From: an uncultured Bacilli bacterium
GTDB taxonomy: Bacteria; Bacillota_I; Bacilli_A; RF39; UBA660
NCBI GenBank assembly: GCA_934130235.1
Contig: CAKOXU010000015.1
Location: 1-20,581 of the forward strand
Length of the DNA stretch: 20,581 nt
Direction of reading: 5' to 3'
The notes beneath the pieces were generated by a model that was given only the letters and a program-made list of their open reading frames with translations, was not told the origin of the DNA and made no database searches. This document shows, piece by piece, positions 1-7,832 of this stretch; the stretch's first letter is position 1; each line of letters opens with the position of its first letter. Position numbers and translations under genes: made by a program.

Positions 1-19
1 TCCTTATAAATATTATTAC

Positions 20-60
20 ATAAAAAAATGTAAACAGTATCTTTTTATACTGTCTACATT
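20..60 (-). terminator. lexA transcription terminator
   Basis: A long hairpin follows lexA. The arms at 27-40 and 47-60 pair at 13 of 14 positions (one A/C mismatch) around a 6-nt loop. On the minus strand it is followed by a run of seven T (26-20), the shape of an intrinsic terminator. A second, smaller hairpin (69-83) lies between it and the lexA stop codon. Confidence 0.85.
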
Positions 61-87
61 TATTTTATCACTTTATTTAAGTGTCTT

Positions 88-705
88 TTATATTTTTCTA
101 TATAATCCAATTGCTTTTCCAAGTATAAAAACATTATTAAATATAAATGGTTCCATATTATCGTTTTCTGGTTGTAATCTTATATGATCTTTTTCTTTAT
201 AATATGTTTTTAATGTAACTTCATTATCTTCAGTCATAGCTACTACTATATCACCGTTTCTTGCGGTGTTTTTTCTTTCAACTATAACTATATCACCATC
301 TAATATTCCTGCGTTTATCATCGATTCGCCTGAAACGTGTAGTGTAAATACTTCTTTATCTTTTGGAATTAGGTATGCAGGTAGTGAAAAGAATTCATCA
401 GGATTTTGAATGGCATCTATTGGATTACCTGCGGTAATTTTTCCGAGTAGGGGTACTTCCACAACATTTTCATTTTGAGGTAAAAATTCATTTTCTACCA
501 TTAACTCTATTGTTCTGTTTTTCTGAGATCCTTTTTTTATATATCCTTTATCAGCAAGTGCTTGTATATGTGTTTGTACGGTAGCGGGACTAGATAGACC
601 TAATTCTTTTGCTATTTCTCTTACAGTAGGTGGATACCCATGAGATACTATATAAGTTTTAATAAATGTTAAGACATCTCTTTGTCTATTGGTTATTTTT
701 TCCAT
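88..705 (-). CDS. lexA: LexA SOS transcriptional repressor
   Basis: LexA represses DNA-damage genes and undergoes self-cleavage when stimulated by RecA filaments. The 205-residue length is normal for Firmicutes. Residues 1-65 form the winged-helix DNA-binding domain (TNRQRDVLTFI, then YPPTVREIAKELGLSSPATV). Residues 85-205 form the S24 peptidase domain. The cleavage site Ala92-Gly93 is present in KITAGNP, with catalytic Ser128 in SGESM and Lys166 in VTLKTYY, so the protein should be fully competent. The start is set by a strong RBS (AGGAGGG on the minus strand, 716-710) five bases before ATG. It is divergent from a micro-protein gene, as lexA is from yneA in Bacillus and sosA in Staphylococcus. 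A candidate LexA box overlaps its own -35, implying autoregulation. Confidence 0.97.
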   Translation of the reverse strand: MEKITNRQRDVLTFIKTYIVSHGYPPTVREIAKELGLSSPATVQTHIQALADKGYIKKGSQKNRTIELMVENEFLPQNENVVEVPLLGKITAGNPIDAIQNPDEFFSLPAYLIPKDKEVFTLHVSGESMINAGILDGDIVIVERKNTARNGDIVVAMTEDNEVTLKTYYKEKDHIRLQPENDNMEPFIFNNVFILGKAIGLYRKI

Positions 706-727
706 ACAACCCTCCTAATCTACATTT

Positions 728-756
728 ATTTTAACACATTAGTTTACATTTGTCAA
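728..756 (-). promoter_or_regulatory. lexA promoter
   Basis: On the minus strand a perfect -35 TTGACA (756-751) is followed by 17 bp and a -10 TAAAAT (733-728). This places the transcription start about 15 bases upstream of the ribosome binding site. A LexA-box-like sequence at 754-767 overlaps the upstream edge of the -35. Confidence 0.85.
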
Positions 757-767
757 ACATTTGTACA
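754..767. promoter_or_regulatory. Candidate LexA box of lexA
   Basis: CAAACATTTGTACA matches 10 of 14 bases of the Bacillus-type SOS box CGAACATATGTTCG and overlaps the lexA -35 hexamer. A second copy of the core ACATTTGT lies 11 bp away at 746-753, inside the promoter spacer. Autoregulatory binding is inferred from family behaviour and position. Confidence 0.6.
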
Positions 768-776
768 AATAAAGTA

Positions 777-805
777 TTGACACGTACAATTGTTCGTGAT
801 ATGAT
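777..805 (+). promoter_or_regulatory. Consensus promoter of SOS micro-protein gene
   Basis: A perfect -35 TTGACA (777-782), a 17-bp spacer and -10 TATGAT (800-805) form one of the strongest promoters in the window. The spacer is almost filled by a LexA-box-like palindrome (783-796), a layout expected for tight repression and strong induction. Confidence 0.85.
783..796. promoter_or_regulatory. LexA (SOS) box in promoter spacer
   Basis: CGTACAATTGTTCG is an almost perfect palindrome; only one base pair departs from the symmetric CGAACAATTGTTCG. It agrees with the Gram-positive SOS box (CGAAC...GTTCG). It sits exactly between the -35 and -10 of the micro-protein promoter and beside lexA. Confidence 0.85.
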
Positions 806-827
806 TAATACAGAAAGAGGGTATATT

Positions 828-971
828 ATGAATTTTTTAAAGAAACATACTATTTTATTATTTGTTATTGCTGTTTTTACTGTTGTTTATATTGGAACTA
901 TAAGTGAATCTAATTATCAAAAGTCAAGTGATTTGATTGCTTATTCAGAATCAGAGAATCAAGATATTTAA
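828..971 (+). CDS. SOS-controlled single-pass membrane micro-protein (YneA/SosA-like by position)
   Basis: This 47-residue protein has a short basic N-terminus (MNFLKKH), one hydrophobic helix (about residues 8-23) and a polar, acid- and serine-rich tail predicted to lie outside the cell. ATG at 828 is chosen over an upstream ATG at 750 in the same frame because the promoter (-10 at 800-805) lies downstream of 750 and an RBS (AAAGAGGG) precedes 828. Gene order is the same as yneA-lexA in Bacillus and sosA-lexA in Staphylococcus, whose products are SOS-induced cell-division inhibitors with one membrane segment. This protein is much shorter than YneA and has no LysM domain, so the function is inferred from position, topology and regulation, not sequence identity. 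Its 3' end overlaps the oppositely oriented spoVB-like gene by 62 bp. Confidence 0.75.
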   Translation: MNFLKKHTILLFVIAVFTVVYIGTISESNYQKSSDLIAYSESENQDI

Positions 972-2241
972 ATAATTGTTTAGCATTAGATAAGGTTGTA
1001 TATAATATATTAATACTTGTTGCGATCACAAGTGAGAATAATCCTATTTTTAAAAGTGAGAATAAATATAATGTTATACATCTTAATATTGTACCTATGA
1101 ATGTTGTTTTTATCAGTGTTTTGGATTTGTTTATAGATTGTAGTGATGTAGATAAAATTGCTTGTATATAGTGTAGTATAGCGATAGGCGCTAAAACTTT
1201 AATATATTTTACTCCTTTGGTCGTTTTAAATAGAATATTTAAAAGTTGTTTTGGAAATAAAATGAATATTATAGTAAATGGAATACCTATTAATATTGAT
1301 ATTATTATTGCCTGTATAATTTTATTTTTTACGTATTTATATTTTTTGTTTGCAAACGCTTTAGATATTGTTGGTATTATGGCTTGTGATAGTGCTAGTG
1401 TAAAAAATGAAGGTAGTAGTACCAATTGCAGTACATATCCATTTATAATTCCATATTCATTTATTATAAAGTCAGTTGTATATCCAACTTTTAGCAGTAC
1501 AAAAGTAAGTATTATTGGTTCTAAAAAGTATCCTAAGGTTGATATTAATCTACTACCAAGAGCTGGCAATGATATTTTAAGAATTTCTTTTGTGTTATGG
1601 ATATTTGGAATAATATCTTTTTTTGTTGCTTTAAATTTAGGAATGAATACAAGAAATATTATTATACTTGAAAGTTCACATATTATATTTGTTAAGAATA
1701 TAAAAGCAACTGTTATATTTATTCCTTTGCTTATAACTTTAGGTAGTACAAATATAAATAGCAGTAATTTAATTGTATCTTCAATTATATTAGTTAATAC
1801 ATGAAGTTTTATTTTTTCTTTAGCGAATATATAGCTTCTAAATATATTGGATATACTTATAAATGGAAGAATAAATCCAATTGATAGTATACCTAATTCA
1901 GTGTATTCACTTTTTAAAAGATTTAACGCTATATACTTATACCCAAATATAATAAATATCATTATTATTGAATTTATAATTAGTGATATTAAAAGAGAAG
2001 TCGCTATTAAATTTTTGTTATTGTATTTATTTGTAGAAATTAGTATATTTAATGTATTAGGTAGTGAAAACATGCTTATATTTACAAGTACAAGATATGT
2101 AGGTAGGATTAAAGAATATATTCCCATTGCGTATTGGCCTATTGTACGCGTTAAAACTATTTTAATTATCATTCCTAATAATTTTGTTATTAATCCACCT
2201 ATAGTAAGTATGAATGTAAATTTTATTATTTTATTTTTCAT
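910..2241 (-). CDS. spoVB: SpoVB-family polysaccharide/lipid flippase (MVF/MOP superfamily)
   Basis: This is a 443-residue, very hydrophobic protein with about 12 membrane helices and short polar loops. Its N-terminus (ITKLLGMIIKIVLTRTIG, then MGIYSLILPTYL) has the SpoVB/MurJ-like layout: an amphipathic first helix, a conserved Arg, then a Gly-rich turn. SpoVB in Bacillus is a membrane protein needed for spore cortex synthesis; relatives move lipid-linked sugars across the membrane. It is somewhat shorter than B. subtilis SpoVB (about 518). Divergent placement from comN-secDF matches the Bacillus neighbourhood, supporting SpoVB over a generic MATE exporter. No stronger start exists: an in-frame TAA lies a few codons upstream and the RBS is weak. 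Its C-terminal coding end overlaps the SOS micro-protein gene tail to tail. Confidence 0.8.
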   Translation of the reverse strand: MKNKIIKFTFILTIGGLITKLLGMIIKIVLTRTIGQYAMGIYSLILPTYLVLVNISMFSLPNTLNILISTNKYNNKNLIATSLLISLIINSIIMIFIIFGYKYIALNLLKSEYTELGILSIGFILPFISISNIFRSYIFAKEKIKLHVLTNIIEDTIKLLLFIFVLPKVISKGINITVAFIFLTNIICELSSIIIFLVFIPKFKATKKDIIPNIHNTKEILKISLPALGSRLISTLGYFLEPIILTFVLLKVGYTTDFIINEYGIINGYVLQLVLLPSFFTLALSQAIIPTISKAFANKKYKYVKNKIIQAIIISILIGIPFTIIFILFPKQLLNILFKTTKGVKYIKVLAPIAILHYIQAILSTSLQSINKSKTLIKTTFIGTILRCITLYLFSLLKIGLFSLVIATSINILYTTLSNAKQLFKYLDSLILNKQSNHLTFDN

Positions 2242-2275
2242 ATTATAATTTTATTCTAAAAGGTATTAAAAATGC

Positions 2276-2305
2276 TTTACTTTAAAGGCTTAAATATTGT
2301 ATAAT
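2276..2305 (+). promoter_or_regulatory. Probable promoter of comN-secDF
   Basis: A -35-like TTTACT (2276-2281), an 18-bp spacer and a perfect -10 TATAAT (2300-2305) lie 60 bp before comN, in the divergent gap to spoVB. A second TATAAT (2343-2348) is too close to the RBS to be the main start. Confidence 0.6.
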
Positions 2306-2364
2306 ATTAATTGAGAATGTTTCGAAGTATTTGATTTTAAGATATAATTAATATAGGAGGGTAT

Positions 2365-2673
2365 ATGGATATTGAATTTAATAGTGTTAAAGAATTATAT
2401 GAAAGATTAACTCCTGCATTGAATGCAAAAGTATTAGAACTTAAGAGAAATGATTTAGATTATATTAAAAAAGATGATATTTGGAATTATTTAAAATTAA
2501 CTAAATGGACTAAGGCTAACAATTTGCTTTTGTATCAGATGGTTGATGATATACTTAATTTAGATAATAATATTTTAGATGAGTATGTAAAAGAAGAAAT
2601 AAGAAAAAAAGTTATAAAACCTAATTTAAATAGTTTTGAAGGAGATGTTTTAAGTGCAAAAGAAGAAAAATAA
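2365..2673 (+). CDS. comN: ComN-like post-transcriptional regulator
   Basis: This is a 102-residue soluble protein. The central pattern (DYIKKDDIWNYLK, then KWTKANN, LLYQMVDDILNL) fits the ComN/YrzD post-transcriptional regulator family, whose Bacillus member is about 98 residues and controls comE mRNA localisation or stability. Position between spoVB and secDF is the same as in Bacillus and strengthens the call. A strong RBS (AGGAGGG, 2355-2361) precedes the ATG. The last 20 bases overlap the secDF start, so the two are probably translationally coupled. The target RNA here is unknown; the role as an RNA regulator is inferred from the family. Confidence 0.75.
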   Translation: MDIEFNSVKELYERLTPALNAKVLELKRNDLDYIKKDDIWNYLKLTKWTKANNLLLYQMVDDILNLDNNILDEYVKEEIRKKVIKPNLNSFEGDVLSAKEEK

Positions 2674-4924
2674 AAAAACAAATTTAAGTACAGGTATATT
2701 ATGCATTATGTTTGTTGTTGTGGTATCTGTAATAGGTCTTGTATTATCTGTGAGTAGATTAAACTATGGTTTAGATTTACAGGGTGGATTTGAGGTATTA
2801 TATGAAGTAGATAGTATTGATGGAACTAAAGTTACAAATGATATGGTAACGAGTACTTATCGTATTATTGAGAAGCGTATTAATTCGTTAGGTGTATCGG
2901 AGCCTGAAATCAGTATTGAAGGAAATAATATTAGAGTTACTATGGCTGGTATTACTAACATAGAAGAGGCTAGACGTAATATTTCTACTACAGCTAATTT
3001 AACATTTAGAGATACTGATGGCAATCTACTTATGAATAGTGATGTATTAAATAGTGGTAAGGCCTCATACAGTTATGATGCTGAAAAAGGATATTATATT
3101 TCACTTTCAGTAAGCGATTATGATACTTTTTATAAAAAGACTAAAGAAGTATCCAAGATGGATAATAATTATATAGTCATATGGCTAGATTACGATGAAG
3201 GATATAAATTAAGTAATGATACTTATATTGATTTAGATGGTAATACTCATAGATGTGGTGATTTAGAAGATTCTAATTGCTTATCATATGCTAGGGTAAC
3301 ACAGGGATTTGCATCAGATGTAATAATTGAAGGTAATTTTACAAAGGATGAGGTTAAAGGACTAGTTGATTTAATAAACAGTGGTAGTATGCCTACTAAA
3401 CTCACTGAAATATCTTCGAAAACTGTATCAGCTTCATTTGGTGAGAATTCATTAAATAAGACTTTTACAGCTGGTGTAGTTGGAATAATAGCTATAGCAG
3501 TATTATTGACTTTCTTGTATAGATTTTCTGGATTAGTATCAAGTATATGTGTTGTTGCATATACTGCACTTACACTTGTTATATTTAATTTAGTAGGTGG
3601 TAGATTAACTTTACAAGGTATTGCCGCACTAGTTATAGGTATTGGTATGGCAGTAGATTCATCGGTATTAACTTTTACACGCATTAGGGAAGAGTTAAAA
3701 CGTGGAGTTAGTTTAAAAACTGCTTATTATGAGGGCTCTAAAGAGTCATTTACTTCTATTTTAGATGCGAATGTTACTACTTTGATTGCTGCTATTATAT
3801 TATTTATATTTGGTGAATCAAGTGTTAAGGGATTTGCTACTATGTTAATTATAAGTATTGTATCTACATTTATAGTAATGATATACTTATGTAAATTTTT
3901 ACTTAGTTTAGTAGCGCGCAGTGAGGCTTTTGAGAATCATTTAAAGGCGTTTATTGGATATAGGGAAAATTCAAAATTAAATAGTTTTAATTTTGTTAAA
4001 CCAAGGAAGCTTATATTTATAATTGTAATTTTAATAGTATTATTAGGTGGATTTTTTAATTATAAAAGAGGTATTAACTTAGGTATTGATTTTAAGGGTG
4101 GATCTACTATTACTATTAATTCTAATGATGAAATTAAGTTAAAGGATTTAAAAAGTGATATAAAGAAATTAAAATATACAGAGGAATCTATTGAAAAAAT
4201 AGATAATGATACTTATTATATAACTATAGATGAAGTTTTAGACAATGATTCTACTAAGGAAACAGAGGATTATTTTAATGATAAATACAGTGCTACTACA
4301 AGTGTTGGAGCCATTTCAAATCAAGTTAAAAAAGATTTAACTAGAAATGCAGTAAAGGCCTTAATATATGCATGTATTGGTATGATAATCTATGTTTCTA
4401 TAAGATTTAAGTTTAGTTATGGTATTTCGGCTATTATCGCACTTATTCATGATACTGTTATGACGTTTATATTATTCAATTTATTAAATAGAGAAGTTAA
4501 TGTTATGTTTATAGCTGCTATTTTGTCAATAATTGGATATTCTATTAATAATACAATTGTGATATTCGATAGAATAAGAGAAAATAAGTCTAAGATGTAT
4601 AAGGATAAAATAAAGAAGGAAGAAGATTTAGAGAATATTGTAAATACAAGTTTAAGACAAACTTTATCTAGATGTATTTATACAACTCTTACTACTATAA
4701 TTCCTATCATATCTTTAATTATATTAGGATCTCATGAAGTAATAGATTTTAATATAGCTTTGTTAATTGGATTTTCTGTAGGAACTTTTTCTAGTTTGTT
4801 TATATCAAGTCAAATATGGATGTTGATAGAGAAAAGAAGTATTGGTAAGGATCCAAATAAACATTGGTATGATGATAACAAAAAGGAAAAAGAGGAATTA
4901 AAAGTAAAAGGTATAAATTGTTAA
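2654..4924 (+). CDS. secDF: Fused protein translocase subunit SecDF
   Basis: SecDF is an RND-type membrane protein that uses the ion gradient to help pull secreted proteins out through SecYEG. The 756 residues contain a SecD half and a SecF half, each with one leading helix, an extracellular domain and a bundle of five helices. The SecD half carries GLDLQGG near the start and GMAVDSSV with the relay Asp335. The SecF half carries GIDFKGG, IGYSINNTIVIFDRIREN and the conserved Arg673 in TLSRCIYTTLTT. The usual Asp of the SecF motif (SINDT) is Asn633 here, which is unusual. The start is GTG at 2654, supported by GAAGGAGATG (2638-2647) and overlapping comN. A terminator follows directly. Confidence 0.96.
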   Translation: MQKKKNKKTNLSTGILCIMFVVVVSVIGLVLSVSRLNYGLDLQGGFEVLYEVDSIDGTKVTNDMVTSTYRIIEKRINSLGVSEPEISIEGNNIRVTMAGITNIEEARRNISTTANLTFRDTDGNLLMNSDVLNSGKASYSYDAEKGYYISLSVSDYDTFYKKTKEVSKMDNNYIVIWLDYDEGYKLSNDTYIDLDGNTHRCGDLEDSNCLSYARVTQGFASDVIIEGNFTKDEVKGLVDLINSGSMPTKLTEISSKTVSASFGENSLNKTFTAGVVGIIAIAVLLTFLYRFSGLVSSICVVAYTALTLVIFNLVGGRLTLQGIAALVIGIGMAVDSSVLTFTRIREELKRGVSLKTAYYEGSKESFTSILDANVTTLIAAIILFIFGESSVKGFATMLIISIVSTFIVMIYLCKFLLSLVARSEAFENHLKAFIGYRENSKLNSFNFVKPRKLIFIIVILIVLLGGFFNYKRGINLGIDFKGGSTITINSNDEIKLKDLKSDIKKLKYTEESIEKIDNDTYYITIDEVLDNDSTKETEDYFNDKYSATTSVGAISNQVKKDLTRNAVKALIYACIGMIIYVSIRFKFSYGISAIIALIHDTVMTFILFNLLNREVNVMFIAAILSIIGYSINNTIVIFDRIRENKSKMYKDKIKKEEDLENIVNTSLRQTLSRCIYTTLTTIIPIISLIILGSHEVIDFNIALLIGFSVGTFSSLFISSQIWMLIEKRSIGKDPNKHWYDDNKKEKEELKVKGINC

Positions 4925-4952
4925 GAGAATACAAAAAAAGTATTCTTTTTTC
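4925..4952 (+). terminator. secDF terminator
   Basis: Stem arms AGAATAC (4926-4932) and GTATTCT (4940-4946) enclose a loop of seven A and run into a T tract, directly after the secDF stop codon. Confidence 0.75.
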
Positions 4953-4963
4953 ATACTTTTTTG

Positions 4964-4972
4964 TGATAAAAT
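4964..4972 (+). promoter_or_regulatory. Possible extended -10 promoter of priA
   Basis: TGA followed by TAAAAT (4967-4972) makes an extended -10 element 17 bp before the priA start. No convincing -35 is visible because that position falls in the secDF terminator. Confidence 0.35.
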
Positions 4973-4988
4973 ATATATAGGTGATAAT

Positions 4989-7151
4989 GTGTACGCAAGT
5001 GTTTTGGTGGAATTGAAAGCAAAGGCATTGGATAAGACTTTTACTTATAGTATACCTAGTGAATTTGCACATAAAGTAAAAATTGGAATAAGAGTTTTGG
5101 TACCATTTGGAAAGCAAAAATTGGAGGGTTTTGTTTTAGATATATTTGATACATTAGAGGATAGTTTTAGTGTTAAAAGTATAATAGATTGTGTTGATGA
5201 AAAACCGGTATTAAATACTGAAATGTTAAAACTAGGAAAATATATACAAAAGAAAACATTGTGTACGCTCATAAGTGCCTATCAAACAATGCTACCGAGC
5301 GCTTTGAAAGCTCATCACAATTTTGTTATTAATAAAAAATATGATGTATATATAAAATTACTTGATAAAAGTTATATTCCTAAGAATAAGAATCAGGAGC
5401 ACATATTAGAATTATTAAAAAAAGAAGATATTTTAAAAAAAGTTTTATTAAAGATTTCAACTTCCAGTGTAAATACGTTAATTAAAAATAAAGTTGTTGT
5501 TGAAATAAAAAAAGAAGTTTATAGATTAAATAATAATACTGATGAAAATGATACAAGAATAGAACTTAATAAAGATCAGAAGTCTGTTGTAAAAGAAGTA
5601 GTAGATAATCTTAATCACTTTAAGCCGTATTTATTACACGGTGTTACGGGAAGTGGTAAGACAGAAGTATATATGAATATTATAGAAAATGTATTACTTC
5701 AAAATAAGCAAGTTATAGTTTTAGTACCGGAAATAAGTTTAACACCTCAGATGGTTAATTTGTTTAAGAAAAGATTTAAAAACTCAATAGCAATTCTTCA
5801 TAGTGGACTTTCTAACGGAGAGAAATATGATGAATATAGACGTATTATGAATAATGAAGTTAATATAGTTATAGGTGCGAGAAGTGCAGTATTTTCACCA
5901 CTTACTAATATTGGCTTTATAGTAGTAGATGAGGAACATTCAGATACTTATAAACAAGAATCTAATCCAAAGTATAGCGCGATTGATATAGCTATAAAAC
6001 GCGCTAAGTATCATAATTGTCCAGTACTATTTGCGTCCGCTACGCCTACGGTTGAAAGTTATACTAGAGCTAAATTAAATATTTATACTTTATTAGAACT
6101 TAAACATAGAGTTAATAATAATATGCCTATAACTAAAGTAATAGATATGAAAAAGGAGTATAAGAAAGGAAATAGTATATTTTCTTCTTTATTAATAGAT
6201 AAGATTAATGATAGATTAGATAAGCATGAACAAATAATTTTATTTTTAAATAGAAGGGGTTATTCTACTACAATCACATGCAAAGAGTGTGGAGATGTTA
6301 TAAAATGTCCTAATTGTGATATTCCTTTAACATATCATAAAAGATATAATAAACTTAATTGTCATTATTGTAATTATACAACCTATAAACCAAAAGTTTG
6401 TCCTTCTTGTAAGAGTGATAGTTTAATTAACTATGGATTAGGTACTGAAAAATTAGAAGAAGAAGTCAATAAATTATTTGATTGTAAAAGTGTTAGAATG
6501 GATGTTGATACCACTAGTAGAAAGGGAAGTCATGAACGTATATTAACTGATTTTAAAAATCATGAATATGACATTCTAATTGGTACTCAAATGATATCCA
6601 AAGGACTTGACTTTCCGCTTGTTACGCTTGTTGGAATTATAAACGCTGATTCATCTTTAAATATACCTGATTTTAGAAGCGGTGAGAGAACTTTTGATTT
6701 GATAAATCAAGTATCAGGAAGAAGTGGTAGGAGTGATAAACAAGGAGAGGTTATAATACAATGTTTCAATACAGAACATTATAGTATTAAAACTGCTAGT
6801 ATGAATGATTATATTTCCTTTTATGACGAGGAAATAAATGTAAGAAAAAAATTAAAATATCCACCATTTTGTAATTTATGTTTAATAAAATTAATAGGTT
6901 TGGATTTGGATGTTCTTAATAAAGAAGCGATGCGAGTAAAAGAATTTTTAATAAATAATACTAAATCGGTACAAGTACTAGGGCCGACTTTATCGGCTTT
7001 ACCAAAGATTAATAATAAATATTATATTCAGATAATATTAAAATATAAGAATATTATGGATGTATATAATCAAATTAAGTTTTTAAATAGTAAGTTAAAA
7101 AGCAATACAAAAGTGGTTATAGATATAGATTTTGACCCGAAGAAAATATAA
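4989..7151 (+). CDS. priA: Primosomal protein N' (replication restart helicase PriA)
   Basis: PriA recognises stalled or collapsed forks and reloads the replicative helicase. The 720 residues show the N-terminal DNA-binding domain (residues 1-110, opening YASVLVELKAKALDKTFTY), Walker A GVTGSGKT (218-225), DEEH (314-317), and helicase motifs RRGYSTT and GTQMISKGLDF. The zinc cluster has eight Cys in four CxxC pairs between about 431 and 474 (CKEC, CPNC, CHYC, CPSC). All features needed for an active helicase are present. The start is GTG at 4989 with AGGTGAT six bases before it; the ATG two bases upstream is out of frame. Its role links it to the lexA and recX genes elsewhere in the window, though it is not co-transcribed with them. 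Confidence 0.97.
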   Translation: MYASVLVELKAKALDKTFTYSIPSEFAHKVKIGIRVLVPFGKQKLEGFVLDIFDTLEDSFSVKSIIDCVDEKPVLNTEMLKLGKYIQKKTLCTLISAYQTMLPSALKAHHNFVINKKYDVYIKLLDKSYIPKNKNQEHILELLKKEDILKKVLLKISTSSVNTLIKNKVVVEIKKEVYRLNNNTDENDTRIELNKDQKSVVKEVVDNLNHFKPYLLHGVTGSGKTEVYMNIIENVLLQNKQVIVLVPEISLTPQMVNLFKKRFKNSIAILHSGLSNGEKYDEYRRIMNNEVNIVIGARSAVFSPLTNIGFIVVDEEHSDTYKQESNPKYSAIDIAIKRAKYHNCPVLFASATPTVESYTRAKLNIYTLLELKHRVNNNMPITKVIDMKKEYKKGNSIFSSLLIDKINDRLDKHEQIILFLNRRGYSTTITCKECGDVIKCPNCDIPLTYHKRYNKLNCHYCNYTTYKPKVCPSCKSDSLINYGLGTEKLEEEVNKLFDCKSVRMDVDTTSRKGSHERILTDFKNHEYDILIGTQMISKGLDFPLVTLVGIINADSSLNIPDFRSGERTFDLINQVSGRSGRSDKQGEVIIQCFNTEHYSIKTASMNDYISFYDEEINVRKKLKYPPFCNLCLIKLIGLDLDVLNKEAMRVKEFLINNTKSVQVLGPTLSALPKINNKYYIQIILKYKNIMDVYNQIKFLNSKLKSNTKVVIDIDFDPKKI

Positions 7152-7170
7152 AAAACGTATTGTTTTTTTT
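7150..7170 (+). terminator. Weak AT-only terminator after priA
   Basis: AAAAAAC (7150-7156) pairs with GTTTTTT (7162-7168) around GTATT and runs into more T. The flanking GAAGAAAA and TTTTCTTC can lengthen the stem. Nearly all pairs are A-T, so efficiency is doubtful. It overlaps the next gene's -35. Confidence 0.4.
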
Positions 7171-7188
7171 CTTCTTTAATGATATACT
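7160..7188 (+). promoter_or_regulatory. Promoter of the coiled-coil gene pair
   Basis: TTGTTT (7160-7165), a 17-bp spacer and TATACT (7183-7188) are followed by a start region about 33 bp before the first coiled-coil gene. Confidence 0.5.
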
Positions 7189-7221
7189 TTAATAGTAAGA
7201 GAATATAAAAGGGGAATTGTT

Positions 7222-7818
7222 ATGGATAATAGCGTGAATAATTCTACTATAAATTTGGATGATATGTTTGACAGCTTAAGTTCAGATATCGCGGATATAA
7301 ACAAGTTTGTTTCCAATTTAAACAACAAGAAAAAAAGTAGTCTTGAAGAAAATAAAAAATTAGAAACTGAGAAAGTTGAATTTGAAAAAAGAAAATTGGA
7401 GTTTGAACAATATGTAATTGTACAAAAAAATGCGATCGAGAAAAAACAAAGGGATATTGATACATATGTTGAGAATCAAAAACAAGCGTTGTTGAATTCT
7501 GAAAAAGAGCTTAAGAACAATTTAAACAATGAAACTGAAAAGATTGAGTTGTGTAAAAAAGAAATAAATATTGGGTATCAAAAGCTTAACTATGAAAAAG
7601 AACAATTTGAAAAGTATAAAAGTATTGAGCTTGCTAGAATTAAAAATGCTGAAGAAATACTTAATAATGAAAAATCACAATTCGAGGCTTATAAGTCAGT
7701 TAGTATGGATAGAATTAAATTAGAGAATAAAAATTTAGAGGCAAAGGCAGCGCGTTTTAAAGAATTGCTAGGACAATTTAATAGTAATTTTAAGCCAATG
7801 TTTGATAGTGAAGAATAA
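7222..7818 (+). CDS. Coiled-coil protein of unknown function (first of a tandem pair)
   Basis: I do not recognise a named family. The 198-residue protein has a short polar head (LDDMFDSLSSDIADINKFV, residues 11-29), then an almost continuous charged helix rich in Glu, Lys, Asn and Gln predicted to form a coiled coil (about 35-175), and a short tail (FKELLGQFNSNFKPMFD). Near the end the coil contains two 25-residue repeats, each beginning EKxQFExYK. There is no signal peptide or membrane segment, so it is cytoplasmic. RBS AAAGGGG precedes ATG at 7222. The next gene encodes a larger relative and follows after 14 bp, so the two are probably co-transcribed and may form a mixed filament or scaffold (inference). 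Confidence 0.85.
   Translation: MDNSVNNSTINLDDMFDSLSSDIADINKFVSNLNNKKKSSLEENKKLETEKVEFEKRKLEFEQYVIVQKNAIEKKQRDIDTYVENQKQALLNSEKELKNNLNNETEKIELCKKEINIGYQKLNYEKEQFEKYKSIELARIKNAEEILNNEKSQFEAYKSVSMDRIKLENKNLEAKAARFKELLGQFNSNFKPMFDSEE
7594..7743 (+). repeat. Two 25-residue coiled-coil repeats
   Basis: Two consecutive 75-bp units (7594-7668, 7669-7743) encode related segments with the pattern EKxQFExYKSxxxxRIKxxxxxLxx. They have diverged at DNA level but keep exact 25-residue spacing. The same EKxEFEKYK motif occurs in the following gene. Confidence 0.6.
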
Positions 7819-7832
7819 GGGAGTTGAAAAAT

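Noticed and set aside
750..827. Longer N-terminus for the SOS micro-protein (start at 750)
   Set aside because: The added segment spans the promoter and LexA box, and an RBS marks ATG at 828.
1217..2248. Two long plus-strand open frames (1217-1804 and 1847-2248) opposite the spoVB-like gene
   Set aside because: They are the antisense of a long hydrophobic, AT-rich gene, have no RBS or family features, and mirror its codon pattern.
3247..3684. Minus-strand open frame inside secDF
   Set aside because: It lies wholly within a well-supported SecDF coding region and has no RBS or domain signature.
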